A DNA stretch of 64,000 nt from positions 25,251,736 to 25,315,735 of the forward strand of contig NC_087066.1 in NCBI RefSeq assembly GCF_963678635.1. The letters run 5' to 3'. This document shows positions 11,922 to 21,213 of the stretch, one piece after another (position 1 is the first letter of the stretch; every line of letters begins with the position of its first letter). Position numbers and translations under genes: made by a program. This stretch comes from Symsagittifera roscoffensis (taxonomy: Eukaryota > Xenacoelomorpha > Acoela > Convolutidae). The notes beneath the pieces were generated by a model. It made no database searches, was not told where the DNA came from, and was given only the letters and a program-made list of their open reading frames with translations.

Positions 11922-12650
11922 GTGTACAAATACGACGGGAATGAAGTAGTAGATAATTGCGATCTGCCACTGGACCTGGAGTTAACCGAGCGAGAGGAAG
12001 TGGACGACGAAACTCTTGCTCAAGAAGACTGGGAATGTCCAGAACAAGTTGAAGTTGACAAAGGAATGCAGCCTGACTTTTCCTTCACCATGGAATCACG
12101 CCATGGCAAAAGAGGAAAAAAACAAGAAGAAATACAACCCTTATGGCGAAGATTTTGTCATAGACAGGATAGTTTTGAGCGACATGATGGACTCGCTAGT
12201 GGGCCTGGACAATGTAGTGGTGCCACAAGAGATCGACCTGGTCAACGACACAGAACAGGATTGGATCGATGATTGCACTGAACTGGGAGTAGAGTTCGAA
12301 CCGGAGACCGAGCAGATGCATGAGGAAGAATTGACAAATCTGCGAGTGCTCGAGTGGCTTCATCATCTGCCAGCAGACCCGAAAGAGACAATCTTGACGA
12401 TTCAAGGTGTCGATCAAAATAGTATAAATTACTTAAGTCACGACAATACTGAGTCCAACAGGGTCGCTCCAGATGGTCCTTTACGCTTTCCAGAATCCAG
12501 TCTCAATCTGCTGGATATTTTTGTCCGGGGAGTGGTGGTAGGACTCACCCACACCGAAAACCTTATTATCAAAAAATTAAAATCGGCAAGCAAAACTGGA
12601 GAGCTGGAAACGGAGGGCGAAAATGGCAAAAAACCGCTTTTTGGACAAAT
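11922..12650 (+). pseudogene. Post-integrase polyprotein extension
   Basis: Acidic sequence in the frame at 11922-12272 (LELTEREEVDDETL) runs to a basic patch RHGKRGKK. It then passes by a frameshift in an A-run near 12113-12121 into the second frame with KKKYNPYGEDFVIDRIVLSD and LRVLEWLHHLPADPKETIL. The basic patch could be a nuclear-localisation or chromatin-binding motif, but that is inference. The stretch leads without a break into the macro-like region. Confidence 0.55.
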
Positions 12651-13141
12651 TTTTGAATCATATTTTGATCTACCAAATCACTATTCAAACAATATCGTTG
12701 TCACGGACAGTGATTTCATGCTCACGGAACGTACATGCGCTATAGCAATAACCGCAGATGTAAGTTTTAAGACAGCACTAGCGGCCGACTTTAAAAGAGA
12801 GGACAAGAATATCGAGTTTTTATGGAAACAGAGGCATGGTGTAAAAAGGATGATAGCACTGCCCCCTGTTGCATCACAGGGGTACCAGGGAAATTTTTGT
12901 GTTTCATGGTAACTGAGGCCACTGATAGACAACAAATAAATCCCGAAAGTTGGTGCTGGCCTTAACTAGACTCAGGGATTTCCTGGTTGAGAGAGGAGTG
13001 ACCTCTCTCTCTTTACCAGTCTATGATTCCAAAAGAGGAAAACTGCACCCGAGAGATTTACATGCCCTTGTACTTGTAATAAGTTCAGAAACGGACATAG
13101 AGGTCTACTCACATAAAAAGTATTACCTGAGCATATGCTAG
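12650..13141 (+). pseudogene. Macro-domain-like region at the end of the Ty3 polyprotein (frameshifted)
   Basis: The sequence follows the strand and helix order of the small OARD1/Poa1p-type macro domain, which binds or hydrolyses ADP-ribose adducts. It reads NNIVVTDSDF, then CAIAITADVSFKTALAADFK, FLCFMVTEATDRQQINPES (12893-12949, in another frame), ALTRLRDFLVERGVTSLSLP and SSETDIEVYSHKKYYLS (to about 13135). Two frameshifts, near 12.89 and 12.95 kb, split it. The glycine-rich ligand loops of active macro domains are not seen: FKTALA and YDSKRGKL stand in their places. Binding may therefore be lost or altered. The assignment is by motif and order only. Confidence 0.6.
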
Positions 13142-13610
13142 AGCAACATTCGTTGTTAAATAGTCTTTATTAGGTTTACTTTTTATTCACTAGGATCAAG
13201 TTTTAGGTTAACGATTAGGTATTAGGTCTTTATGTGATAGTGTTGATGCGTGATTTTATGTCATTGTTAGGTTATGTTTTATGTGATGTGTAAGGTTATG
13301 TTTTATGTGAGGTTTATGTCATGGGAGTCTGGAACACTCCAGGTACAGAAGGTGACAGCGCTCAATTATGATTATTCCGGCACAATCGCAGGTGGACGAT
13401 CCACCTTCCTGCTAGTTTTTAAACTGAAAAAAAGAGAGTTTCAATGGACTGTTTTTAAAAGATGTGAATGATGTTTTCTCTTAAGAGATGAAACAGCTCG
13501 GAATGATTAATCTAAGTCGTGACTTGTTTTTTTTTAGATCTTGATTGATCGTTCTTTGTTTATTGAACTTGAACTGAATCAGAGAAACACGACCAGATAC
13601 ACAAGAAGAA
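13142..13610 (+). other. Spacer between the two coding blocks
   Basis: No gene is seen. The first part is T-rich with repeated gttaggttatgttttatgtga phrases at about 13240-13320 (short imperfect tandem repeat). The second half has tggagtctggaacactcc, a short inverted repeat. This could be a remnant LTR or an internal spacer, but I cannot match it to another place in the window. Confidence 0.4.
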
Positions 13611-13969
13611 TGAGTGATACCAACGATTTGATGGAGTTTATCTCAGCGAGCCTGGGAACGGCTCTGGACGAGATGTATCAGCGGTTGATTGATTGCAACT
13701 TTGGATTGTAGGAACCGGAGCTGGCGATGTTCACCGTCGCACTCCTCAACGCGTTGGGAAGGGGAGCTCGAGGGGAACTTCCCACGCAGTTGGTCCTGAT
13801 GTGGGCCTTTGGCGTGTCCGGAACCGCCGAGAGAGGTCGTAACCGGCTCATGAGATGGCGAAGAGGGGAAATTTCGGGTCACGACTTAGCTCTCGAACCT
13901 GGACTGGGCGAGCAGAGGGACTACCGGTTAGGGAAATGCCCCTACCTGTTCAGCCTCTACAGCTTCTAG
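13611..13969 (+). pseudogene. First ORF of the unclassified block, one in-frame stop
   Basis: An ATG at 13611 opens MSDTNDLMEFISASLG and reads to a TAG at 13709. The same frame continues to 13969 with FTVALLNALGRGARGELPT. The sequence is helical, with an Arg-rich end (RGRNRLMRWRRGEI). A frame change at about 13.9 kb leads into the next ORF. A structural gag-like or nucleic-acid-binding role is only a guess from position. Confidence 0.4.
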
Positions 13970-14320
13970 TTGGAGCCAAGCGATCATGTGACAGGCCGAG
14001 CCCATCACATTCTGCAGACTCCCCAACAGCGGCTCCTCCAATGAAAAAAGTTAGAATGACTGAAATTCAGATACAAACGGCGGAGACGAGTGAAACTCTG
14101 GAGAAGAAAGACAAAGACTAGAAGCAGTTTTGCACGAGGTTGAATGAGCTTCAAGAAAAGGCGAAAGACTGTGACGAATAGAAACGAAAATACGAGGAGC
14201 TGCAGATACTCTTCAAAAAAGAGGAGATAAAGCACTTGAAGGAGCTCTATAATGCTAGAGTCAGCTAGTTGTCGTTGGAGGTTCTGGCAATGATGAAAAC
14301 CGAGACAACAGGAGCTTTAT
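13855..14320 (+). pseudogene. Coiled-coil ORF
   Basis: The frame at 13855-14121 has a basic KKVRMTEIQIQTAETSETLE stretch. After a stop the same frame continues with LNELQEKAKDCDE, another stop, and KRKYEELQILFKKEEIKHLK. The heptad pattern of Leu, Ile and charged residues supports a coiled coil. The stops at 14119 and 14178 show decay. Coiled coils are common in ORF1/gag proteins of retroelements; the function here is unknown. Confidence 0.45.
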
Positions 14321-14332
14321 AAACCCAGTGAG

Positions 14333-14614
14333 GTGACGGCCCCGCAGCTAATGAGCTCGCCTTCAAACTCGAGAAACACAATACCTTACCCCTCGGACAC
14401 TTACCTGGCACCTCAATTCAAGGAGAAATTTGAGCAAGTGGCCAAAGCAGCGATACAGGAAATAAACCAAGCGAGAGACCGTAACTTGGGCAGGAATAAT
14501 ACTACTTACCAAGCGGGCCAGTCAAGCATCAGAAAGGAAAAACCAACGAAGCCCAGAGCGCCGGCTGGCCGGTCCGATACCGAATGGAGCCAAGGTGAGG
14601 TCGCGGGTAGTTGA
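14333..14614 (+). pseudogene. Basic linker ORF before the SGNH-like domain
   Basis: This 93-codon frame is Pro/Ser/Arg-rich with LAPQFKEKFEQVAKAAIQEI in the middle. It shifts at about 14.6 kb into the frame that carries the GDS motif of the next feature. I do not recognise it. Confidence 0.35.
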
Positions 14615-14744
14615 CATTCGAAAGGACCTCAAAACCCGAAGGACCTTCGTGCAAACCGCAGCGGAACACCCCAGAGCCTGCCTGAACGGTATGACCTGGA
14701 ATCCAGCGGCGATCCACCAACCGGTGCCGACGGGCAGCCAACGC

Positions 14745-15291
14745 CTAGTTATAGGGGACAGCCTGGGATTTGAACCAAACTCTAGTATGAGAACAAACTA
14801 CTGTGATCTCCTTTGGAGGGGCTTCAGTGGCTCAAGTAATCAAGATAATGGAGCTGCAGAACAACGATAGAGTGGACATGTTGACCGCGATGACAGGGAC
14901 GAACAATGTCTCAAGGAATTCCGTCACATTTGAGGCAAAAGGGGAATCACTACTGATCTGTCTCCTTAACGAGTTGAAAGAGAAATACAGCCTGAGGATT
15001 GTGGTCTTGTGTACCATTCCCCTTAACCCAGACGCTGGGTCAACAGTAGCCGACTTCGTGAATGGGAACGTAACCCAGTGGACTGTGATGATCAGGAATC
15101 TGACCACAGAAAACCCCAACGAGCTCCGTTTGATGGATGTCAAGAATAGGTTGAGAATAGTGGACCATGGTGCCTTGACAAACCATGGTATACACTTCAA
15201 TACCCAACCTGAAATACAGTGGATAAACGACGCATTCCAAAGGAGGATAGAAGAAATGGAAGCTGAGCTGCGGCAACGGTCAACCCGGTGA
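14745..15291 (+). pseudogene. SGNH-hydrolase-like domain
   Basis: In the first frame LVIGDSLGFE (GDS at 14754-14762) gives SGNH block I. After a frameshift near 14.80 kb the second frame reads ISFGGASVAQV (block II Gly), MLTAMTGTNN (block III, G-x-N), LRIVVLCTIPLNP (core strand) and LTNHGIHFN (block V). The nucleophile Ser, the Gly, the Asn and the His are all in place, but the acid expected three residues before the His is replaced by His. SGNH enzymes are esterases or acetylhydrolases, and related domains occur in some retroelements, for example the CR1 LINE ORF1. This copy would need repair to work. Confidence 0.6.
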
Positions 15292-15587
15292 CACGAGGTA
15301 GCCCTGCCGGCAGGGTCAGATCCCATGTACCTCAAGCATTAGTGAACCGTCTGGGGCATTTGACTACAGAGGCAAACGTGGTACAACCCTCTCCCAGCTC
15401 TGATGTGAGAGAGAGACTGGATACCACTCCAGCTCCTCGAGGCCGATCCTTGGAGAATCGCTTTGGAACGAGGAGTGGACCACAGCAAGTCGCTCCTCAA
15501 GTGACCGCGAATACCACGGCACAGAATACCTCACAAGCCGATCCTGCAGCGGTGATAGATACGAGTAGGGTCAGTGAGCTGCTATGA
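15288..15587 (+). pseudogene. Low-complexity ORF downstream of the SGNH-like domain
   Basis: The 99-codon frame overlaps the end of the SGNH-like frame by 4 bases. It is rich in Pro, Arg, Ser, Thr and Gln (RERLDTTPAPRGRSLENRFG). I see no domain. It is most simply a disordered tail. Confidence 0.35.
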
Positions 15588-15682
15588 AATAGAGCAGATC
15601 CCAGCCCCTGGGGAAGCTATCAAGCAGACGTGGCTATCAAATTGAGCATGAAACGCTAACGTGCCGTGCAGATGCGAGAAGA

Positions 15683-16036
15683 ATGCTCAACGGTGTTGAC
15701 CCTACGGTATCTGTTCTGTACCGGATAGCAGGCGTGGATCGGCTCCTGGCTGATGAAGTGCACATTAGTTCCGCTACTACACTTCAATTGGTGGATCTAG
15801 AGGGTCTGCCCGGAGATAACACTATGGGACCATTGAACACGAGGTCAATGACGGGCGTCCGTCATCAGGTCCGACAAAGAGCTTCACCAAACCGTAGAGG
15901 GAAGTTTCTGGTGGAAAACAGGCCCAAAACTGGCATCACAAAATGGGGAAGCAGTTCGGCAAACACCCGGGACAAACCGCAGGCGAGTGTTCAAGAGATT
16001 ATTCCAGAATCACACAAGTGCAAGGCAACAAAATGA
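15683..16036 (+). pseudogene. Orphan ORF
   Basis: This 117-codon frame has VSVLYRIAGVDRLLADEV and a Lys/Arg/Asn-rich C-terminus. It overlaps the next frame by about 50 bases. It has no recognisable domain and is given only because it stays open and keeps the composition of the block. Confidence 0.3.
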
Positions 16037-16493
16037 GGTACGCGCACCTGAAATCATCAAAAGGAGACAATCTGTTTTGCCCTGTTATGACCCTCAGGAA
16101 ATAAAGCTGGGAATAATTCCGATAGTGGCCAGCTCTGACTACCTGTACACCCCCCGCCCATTCTTTTGGTCGGATGTGATTTTCCTCACAGCTCCCAATT
16201 TGGATTGGGGCCAAGCGGTGGGGATGGCGATAAGTGTGCAGTGGTTGGTAAACGTGGATCCAGAAGTAGTGTTAATAGCCGAATCGAATGACCACCTGCA
16301 GAGCAGGGGCCTTCTAAACGCTCTTGTGGACGGATCGGTTCCGAGCTCGGAGGCTGTGGGAGAAGCGATCATGACGCTGCTATCAGCCATGGTGGAGGCT
16401 GAGAGATCGATTCGACAGAGTTTTGTAAGGCAGTTGGTGATGATAATCTTTGTGCTGTGTCCCGGCTACGCCCTATTGTCCGAACCCCTGTAG
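15987..16493 (+). pseudogene. Orphan ORF with a second SGNH-type motif
   Basis: The 168-codon frame contains PEVVLIAESNDHLQSRGLL. Its hydrophobic strand followed by SND resembles block III of SGNH/GDSL hydrolases. A later strand VMIIFVLCPGYALL fits a further core strand. No GDS or DxxH block was found, so this may be a divergent or partial relative of the upstream SGNH-like domain. It continues in another frame at 16457-16648 (VVMLAEGRFDVMIPAPEVDP). Confidence 0.4.
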
Positions 16494-16709
16494 TTTGTAA
16501 TACCATGGTCGTCATGCTGGCGGAGGGACGATTTGATGTGATGATACCGGCACCCGAGGTGGATCCCAGCTTTTACTACCCCTACCGATCAGAACTCTGC
16601 GATATGGTCGGACATCTCGAATGCGATCCAAGGATTCAAAGATCATAGCACGACGAGCGTCGTTCTTGATGAGGGGCTGGGCCTGGAAATTTCCAACTTC
16701 GGCCGGTTA

Positions 16710-17132
16710 TTGAAATTGAGGCCAGGAGTGGGTGATGAACATCAGCTGGTGCAGCAGTTGGCGAGTAATCTGTGGTTTAGACACATGGACTACGTGAGGG
16801 ATGAAAGAGGACATTTGGTCAGGAGGAGTTCCCTCTCAATAGAGGAAGTACTTAAAAATATGGCTCTGAAGATCAAACCTCACGCCAATCTCTGGCTATA
16901 CCTGTCTCCTCGGTTATGCCCGTTGGGAAAGAATGCTTTCGATTATGCACCGGCAGTGGTGAGAGAGATCCACCAATACTTACAAAGAAGATACGGGAGC
17001 AGGCAGAGGCGACGATGTTGGGATTTATGCAGGAGATTAACACGATGTCCTTGGACCGGTTCCAAGAGGATGTGCTGGCCACAAGGGCCGATTACGAGAG
17101 TTCAGATGCAATTCTCGCAGGAGTGGGCGTAG
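16710..17132 (+). pseudogene. Orphan ORF leading into the tandem array
   Basis: The frame has HQLVQQLASNLWFRHMDYVR, SLSIEEVLKNMALKIKPHAN and LYLSPRLCPLG. At about 16.95 kb it shifts to the overlapping frame 16916-17188 (TKKIREQAEATMLGFMQEIN). It is open for 140 codons. The family is unknown. Confidence 0.35.
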
Positions 17133-18265
17133 GATGGTCACCTGCATTTACCAGCAGCCTATCATTAGAGGAACTACAGACGCAGTGAAGATCCCGGCCT
17201 GGCCGGGGACCTATGCTTATGTGAGGGAGAACCAGGACGCATGGCTGGCGGGTTTAAATCCACTACCAAACAGATGTCCACTGTATCCTCGCATTAGGAG
17301 GATGGGATGCTGTTGGGAGTAAACAGTCCAGTTCTGGCACACAGGATCGGCACTGCACAGGATGTAGAAGAGGAAAGGATCGAGTGGAGCGAGGGGATGG
17401 AGCCGCGCTGCATCAGATGGAACGCTGCAGTGTTACATGTCTTCGAATTCATCTTTCCGGACTTGTGGAGCAGGAAAAAGATCAAGACCATACCATCAAG
17501 GAAGCCAGAGGTCTCTGGAGGCCACTGGAACGACATGTATACCCCAGCTGACGGCAATTTTAGGCTGAAGTGGCCCAGAAGGTAGACTGTAGTGATGATG
17601 GAGATGAGCAAAGAAACCAGAGGAGGCATCTATCTAACAATAGAGGAAGTGGCGCCGCATGGTGAGGAACCTGTGGAAATTGTCATGAATTACCAAGTTT
17701 TTATCACTTGGCGATACCGGCTCGGCCGGATGCAGGAGTTGAAATGCGCCAAGGTCCCTCTGGAGCAGGGCCAAGACCAGACAATGGAGGAGATGCAAGC
17801 AAAGAGAATCCTGGAGAAGATGACCCCATGGAGGGAAGAGCGACAGAATGAGCGAATTCGACTTGGGTGCTCTGGAGAGGGATCTGCTGGAATACGAATT
17901 CAATGAAACAGAATGCGGTGGAGCAAATGAAACAATGGTGTTGATGACACCGTCATAATTTATGTCTCCCACTAAGGAGTCCCCAGCTAGTCTATCACCC
18001 GTGGAGTCTATGTCCCTGGTTGAAGCATATCAGAGGAAGGGCGAGTCCAAGCTACTCAGTGAATCCCCTCGAAGAAGGAGGATTGATGAGCCAATGCGAA
18101 TGGCGTTTCTGGATATGTGCTGGCCACAAGGGCCGATTACGAGAGGTCAGCTGCAATTCTCGCAGGAGTGGGCGTAGGATGGTCACCTGCATTTACCAGC
18201 AGCTGCTACCCTAGTGCATCGAGGAACCTGATAGCTAACTGGATGGTCTGCTGACTCTGATTGCG

Positions 18266-19048
18266 ATGACCTATGGTCGCCTGGGTGACCTGTTCGTGCT
18301 GTTAAGATACCCCGAACAGCTGCAGGGACCAAAGAGGAAGTTTGATGCTCATATGGAGACAGCATTTTATCGAAAACTGAAGGATTGGAGGACCTTGCTC
18401 CTGCAGTACCTGTTACAACAGAACAGAAGTTTGACCAGAGAGGACAAGCCAATCTCAGGTAGGAGCGAATTGAAGAGGTGTGGGGGAATGCCCTGGTTGA
18501 TCGACTTCGCTCTAATGATGCGGATCGATCCACTCGCGCTGATCTTCGGATTGAAAGAATTATTTGTGACTGTGGTGTATGGACCTACAGTTGTGCACGT
18601 GTTCCCTGACATACGAGTGGAGGCGTACAGACATTCAGTTCTGTATGTGAACCTTGTGTCAGTGGTGGACTGCTCTGTGCTAAACTGGGTAGAACAAAGG
18701 GAGCTGAGAAGACTGGCGATTGACGACCGACTGTTCGGGAAGATATCCCAACCTGGCTTGGTGTTATTGGACCTGAACAACAGCTTCAAACAGGACCTTG
18801 CCAATGTACAGATCAACTCCAAGCTTTGGAACCTGCGACCTATCATTAGAGGAACTACAGACGCAGTGAAGATCCCGGCCTGGCCGGAGACCTATGCTTA
18901 TGTGAGGGAGAAGCAGGACGCATGGCTGGCGGGTTTAAATCCACTACCAAACAGATGTCCACTGTATCCTCGCATTAGGAGGATGGGATGCTGTTGGGAG
19001 CAAACAGTCCAGTTCTGGCACACAGGATCGGCACTGCACAGAATGTAG
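18266..19048 (+). pseudogene. Orphan 260-codon ORF, tandem copy 2
   Basis: The longest frame of the repeated segment contains LFVLLRYPEQLQGPKRKF, LMMRIDPLALIFGLKELF, VVYGPTVVHVFPDIRVEAYR, LLDLNNSFKQDLANVQINSK and IPAWPETYAYVREKQDAW. It is rich in hydrophobic strands. The WNLRPIIRGTTDAVKIPAWP portion is kept in all three tandem copies. I know no family for it. No catalytic motif of a polymerase, protease, helicase or nuclease is visible. Confidence 0.4.
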
Positions 19049-19943
19049 AAGAGAAAAGGATCGAGTGGAGCGAGGGGATCGAGCCGCGCTGCATCAGATG
19101 GAACGCTGCAGCGTTACAAGTCTTCGACTTCATCTTTCCGGACTTGTGGAACAGTCCATACCATCAAGGAAGCCAGAAGTCTCTGGAGGCCAACGGAACG
19201 ACATGTTTACACCAGCTGACGACAATTTTAGGCTGAAGTGGCCCAGAAGGGAGACTGTAGTGATGATGGAGGTGAGCAAAGAAACCAGAGGAGGCATCTA
19301 TCTGACAATAGAGGAAGTGGCGCCGCGTGGTGAGGAACCTGTAGAAATTGTCATGAATTACCAAGTTTTTATCATGTGGGTGACTTGGCGATACCGGCTC
19401 GACCGGATGCAGGAGTTGAAATGCGCCAAGGTCCCTCTGGAGCAGGGCCAAGACCAGACAATGGAGGAGATGCAAGCAAAGAGAATCCTGTTGAAGATGA
19501 CCCCATGGAAGGGAAGAGCGACAGAATGAGCGAATTCGACTTGGGTGCTCTGGAGAGGGATCTGCTGGAATACGAATTCAATAAAACAGAATGCGGTGGA
19601 GCAAATGAAACAATGGTGTTGATGACACCGTCATCATTTATGTCTCCCACTAAGGAGTCCCCAGCTAGTCTATCACCCGTGGAGTCTATGTCCCTGGTTG
19701 AAGCATATCAGAGGAAGGGCGAGTCCAAGCTACTCAGTGAATCCCCTCGAAGAAGGAGGATTGATGAGCCAATGCGAATGGCGTTTCTGGATATGTGCTG
19801 GCCACAAGGGCCGATTACGAGAGGTCAGATGCAGTTCTCGCAGAAGTGGGCGTAGGATGGTCACCTGCGTTTACCAGCAGCTGCTACCCTAGTGCATCGA
19901 GGAACTTGATAGCTAACTGGATGGTCTGCTGACTCTGATTGCG

Positions 19944-20678
19944 ATGACCTATGGTCGCCTGGGTGACCTGTTCGTGCTGTTAAGATACCCCGAACAACTG
20001 CAGGGACCAAAGAGGAAGTTTGATGCTCAGATGGAGACAGCATCCTATCGAAAACTGAAGGATTGGAGGACCTTGCTCCTGCAGTACCTGTTACAACAGA
20101 ACAGAAGTTTGACCAGAGAGGACAAGCAAATCTCAAGTAGGAGCGAATTGAAGAGGTGTGGTGGAATGCCCTGGTTGACCGACTTCGCTCTAATGATGCG
20201 TATCGATCCACTCGCGCTGATCTTCGGATTGAAAGAATTTGTGACTGTGGTGTATGGACCTACAGTTGTGCACGTGTTCCCTGACATACGAGTGGAGGCG
20301 TACAGACATTCAGTTCTGTATGTGAACCTTGTGTCAGTGGTGGACTGCTCTGTGATAAACTGGGTAGAACAAAGGGAGCTGAGAAGACCGGCGGGTGACG
20401 ACCGACTAACCGGGAAGATATCCCAACCTGGCTGGGTGTTAATGGACCTGAACAACAGCTTCAGAGAGTACCTTGCCAACGTACAGATCAACCCCAAGCT
20501 TTGCAACCTGCGACCCATCATTAGAGGAACTACAGACGCAGTGAAGATCCCGGCCTGGCCGCAGACCTATGCTTATGTGAGGGAGAACCAGGATGCATGG
20601 CTAGCGGGTTTAAATCCACTACCAAACAGATGTCCACTGTATCTTCGCATTAGGAGGATGGGATGCTGTTGGGAGTAA
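19944..20678 (+). pseudogene. Orphan 244-codon ORF, tandem copy 3
   Basis: This parallels 18266-19048 with single substitutions and a 3-base deletion near the LKELF/LKEF position. The frame closes at 20678 with a TAA that is absent from copy 2, which reads on to 19048. That both copies keep 240 or more codons open suggests that the decay is recent compared with the age of the duplication. Confidence 0.4.
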
Positions 20679-21213
20679 ACAGTCCAGTTCTGGCACACAG
20701 GATCGGCACTGCACAGGATGTAGAAGAGAAAAGGATCGAGTGGAGCGAGGGGATGGAGCCGCGCTGCATCAGATGGAACGCTGCAGTGTTACATGTCTTC
20801 GAATTCATCTTTCCGGACTTGTGGAGCAGGAAAAAGATCAAGGCCATACCATCAAGGAAGCCAGAGGTCTCTGGAGGCCACTGGAACGACATGTATACCC
20901 CAGCTGACGGCAATTTTAGGCTGAAGTGGCCCAGAAGGTAGACTGTAGTGATGATGGAGATGAGCAAAGAAACCAGAGGAGGCATCTATCTGACAATAGA
21001 GGAAGTGGCGCCGCATGGTGAGGAACCTGTAGAAATTGTCATGAATGACCGAGTTTTTATCATGTGGGTGACTTGGTGATACCGGCTCGGCCGGATGCAG
21101 GAGTTGAAATGCGCCAAGGTCCCTCTGGAGCAGGGCCAAGACCAGACAATGGAGGAGATGCAAGCAAAGAGAATCATGGAAAAGATGACCCCATGGAAGG
21201 GAAGAGCGACAGA

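Larger units (their letters stand above)
3524..13141 (+). mobile_element. Decayed Ty3/gypsy-type LTR retrotransposon polyprotein with macro-like C-terminus
   Basis: The gene order is gag, RT, RNase H, integrase, which is the Ty3/gypsy order. The coding trace is broken by many stops and frameshifts, so this copy is dead. Base composition is visibly richer in G and C than the flanks. I found no aspartic protease motif, and no LTR pair or primer-binding site I would defend. Unusual traits are a 1.9-kb internal tandem duplication and a long C-terminal extension ending in a macro-domain-like region. The macro part is frameshifted too. The element may continue into the block that starts at 13.6 kb. 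Confidence 0.85.

Noticed and set aside
14832-15335. Minus-strand 167-codon ORF
   Set aside because: Antisense shadow of the SGNH-like domain, which has recognisable motif blocks.
18367-18846. Minus-strand 159-codon ORF (and its repeat at 20045-20521)
   Set aside because: Shadow of the plus-strand tandem-repeat ORF; no motif, and composition follows the other strand.
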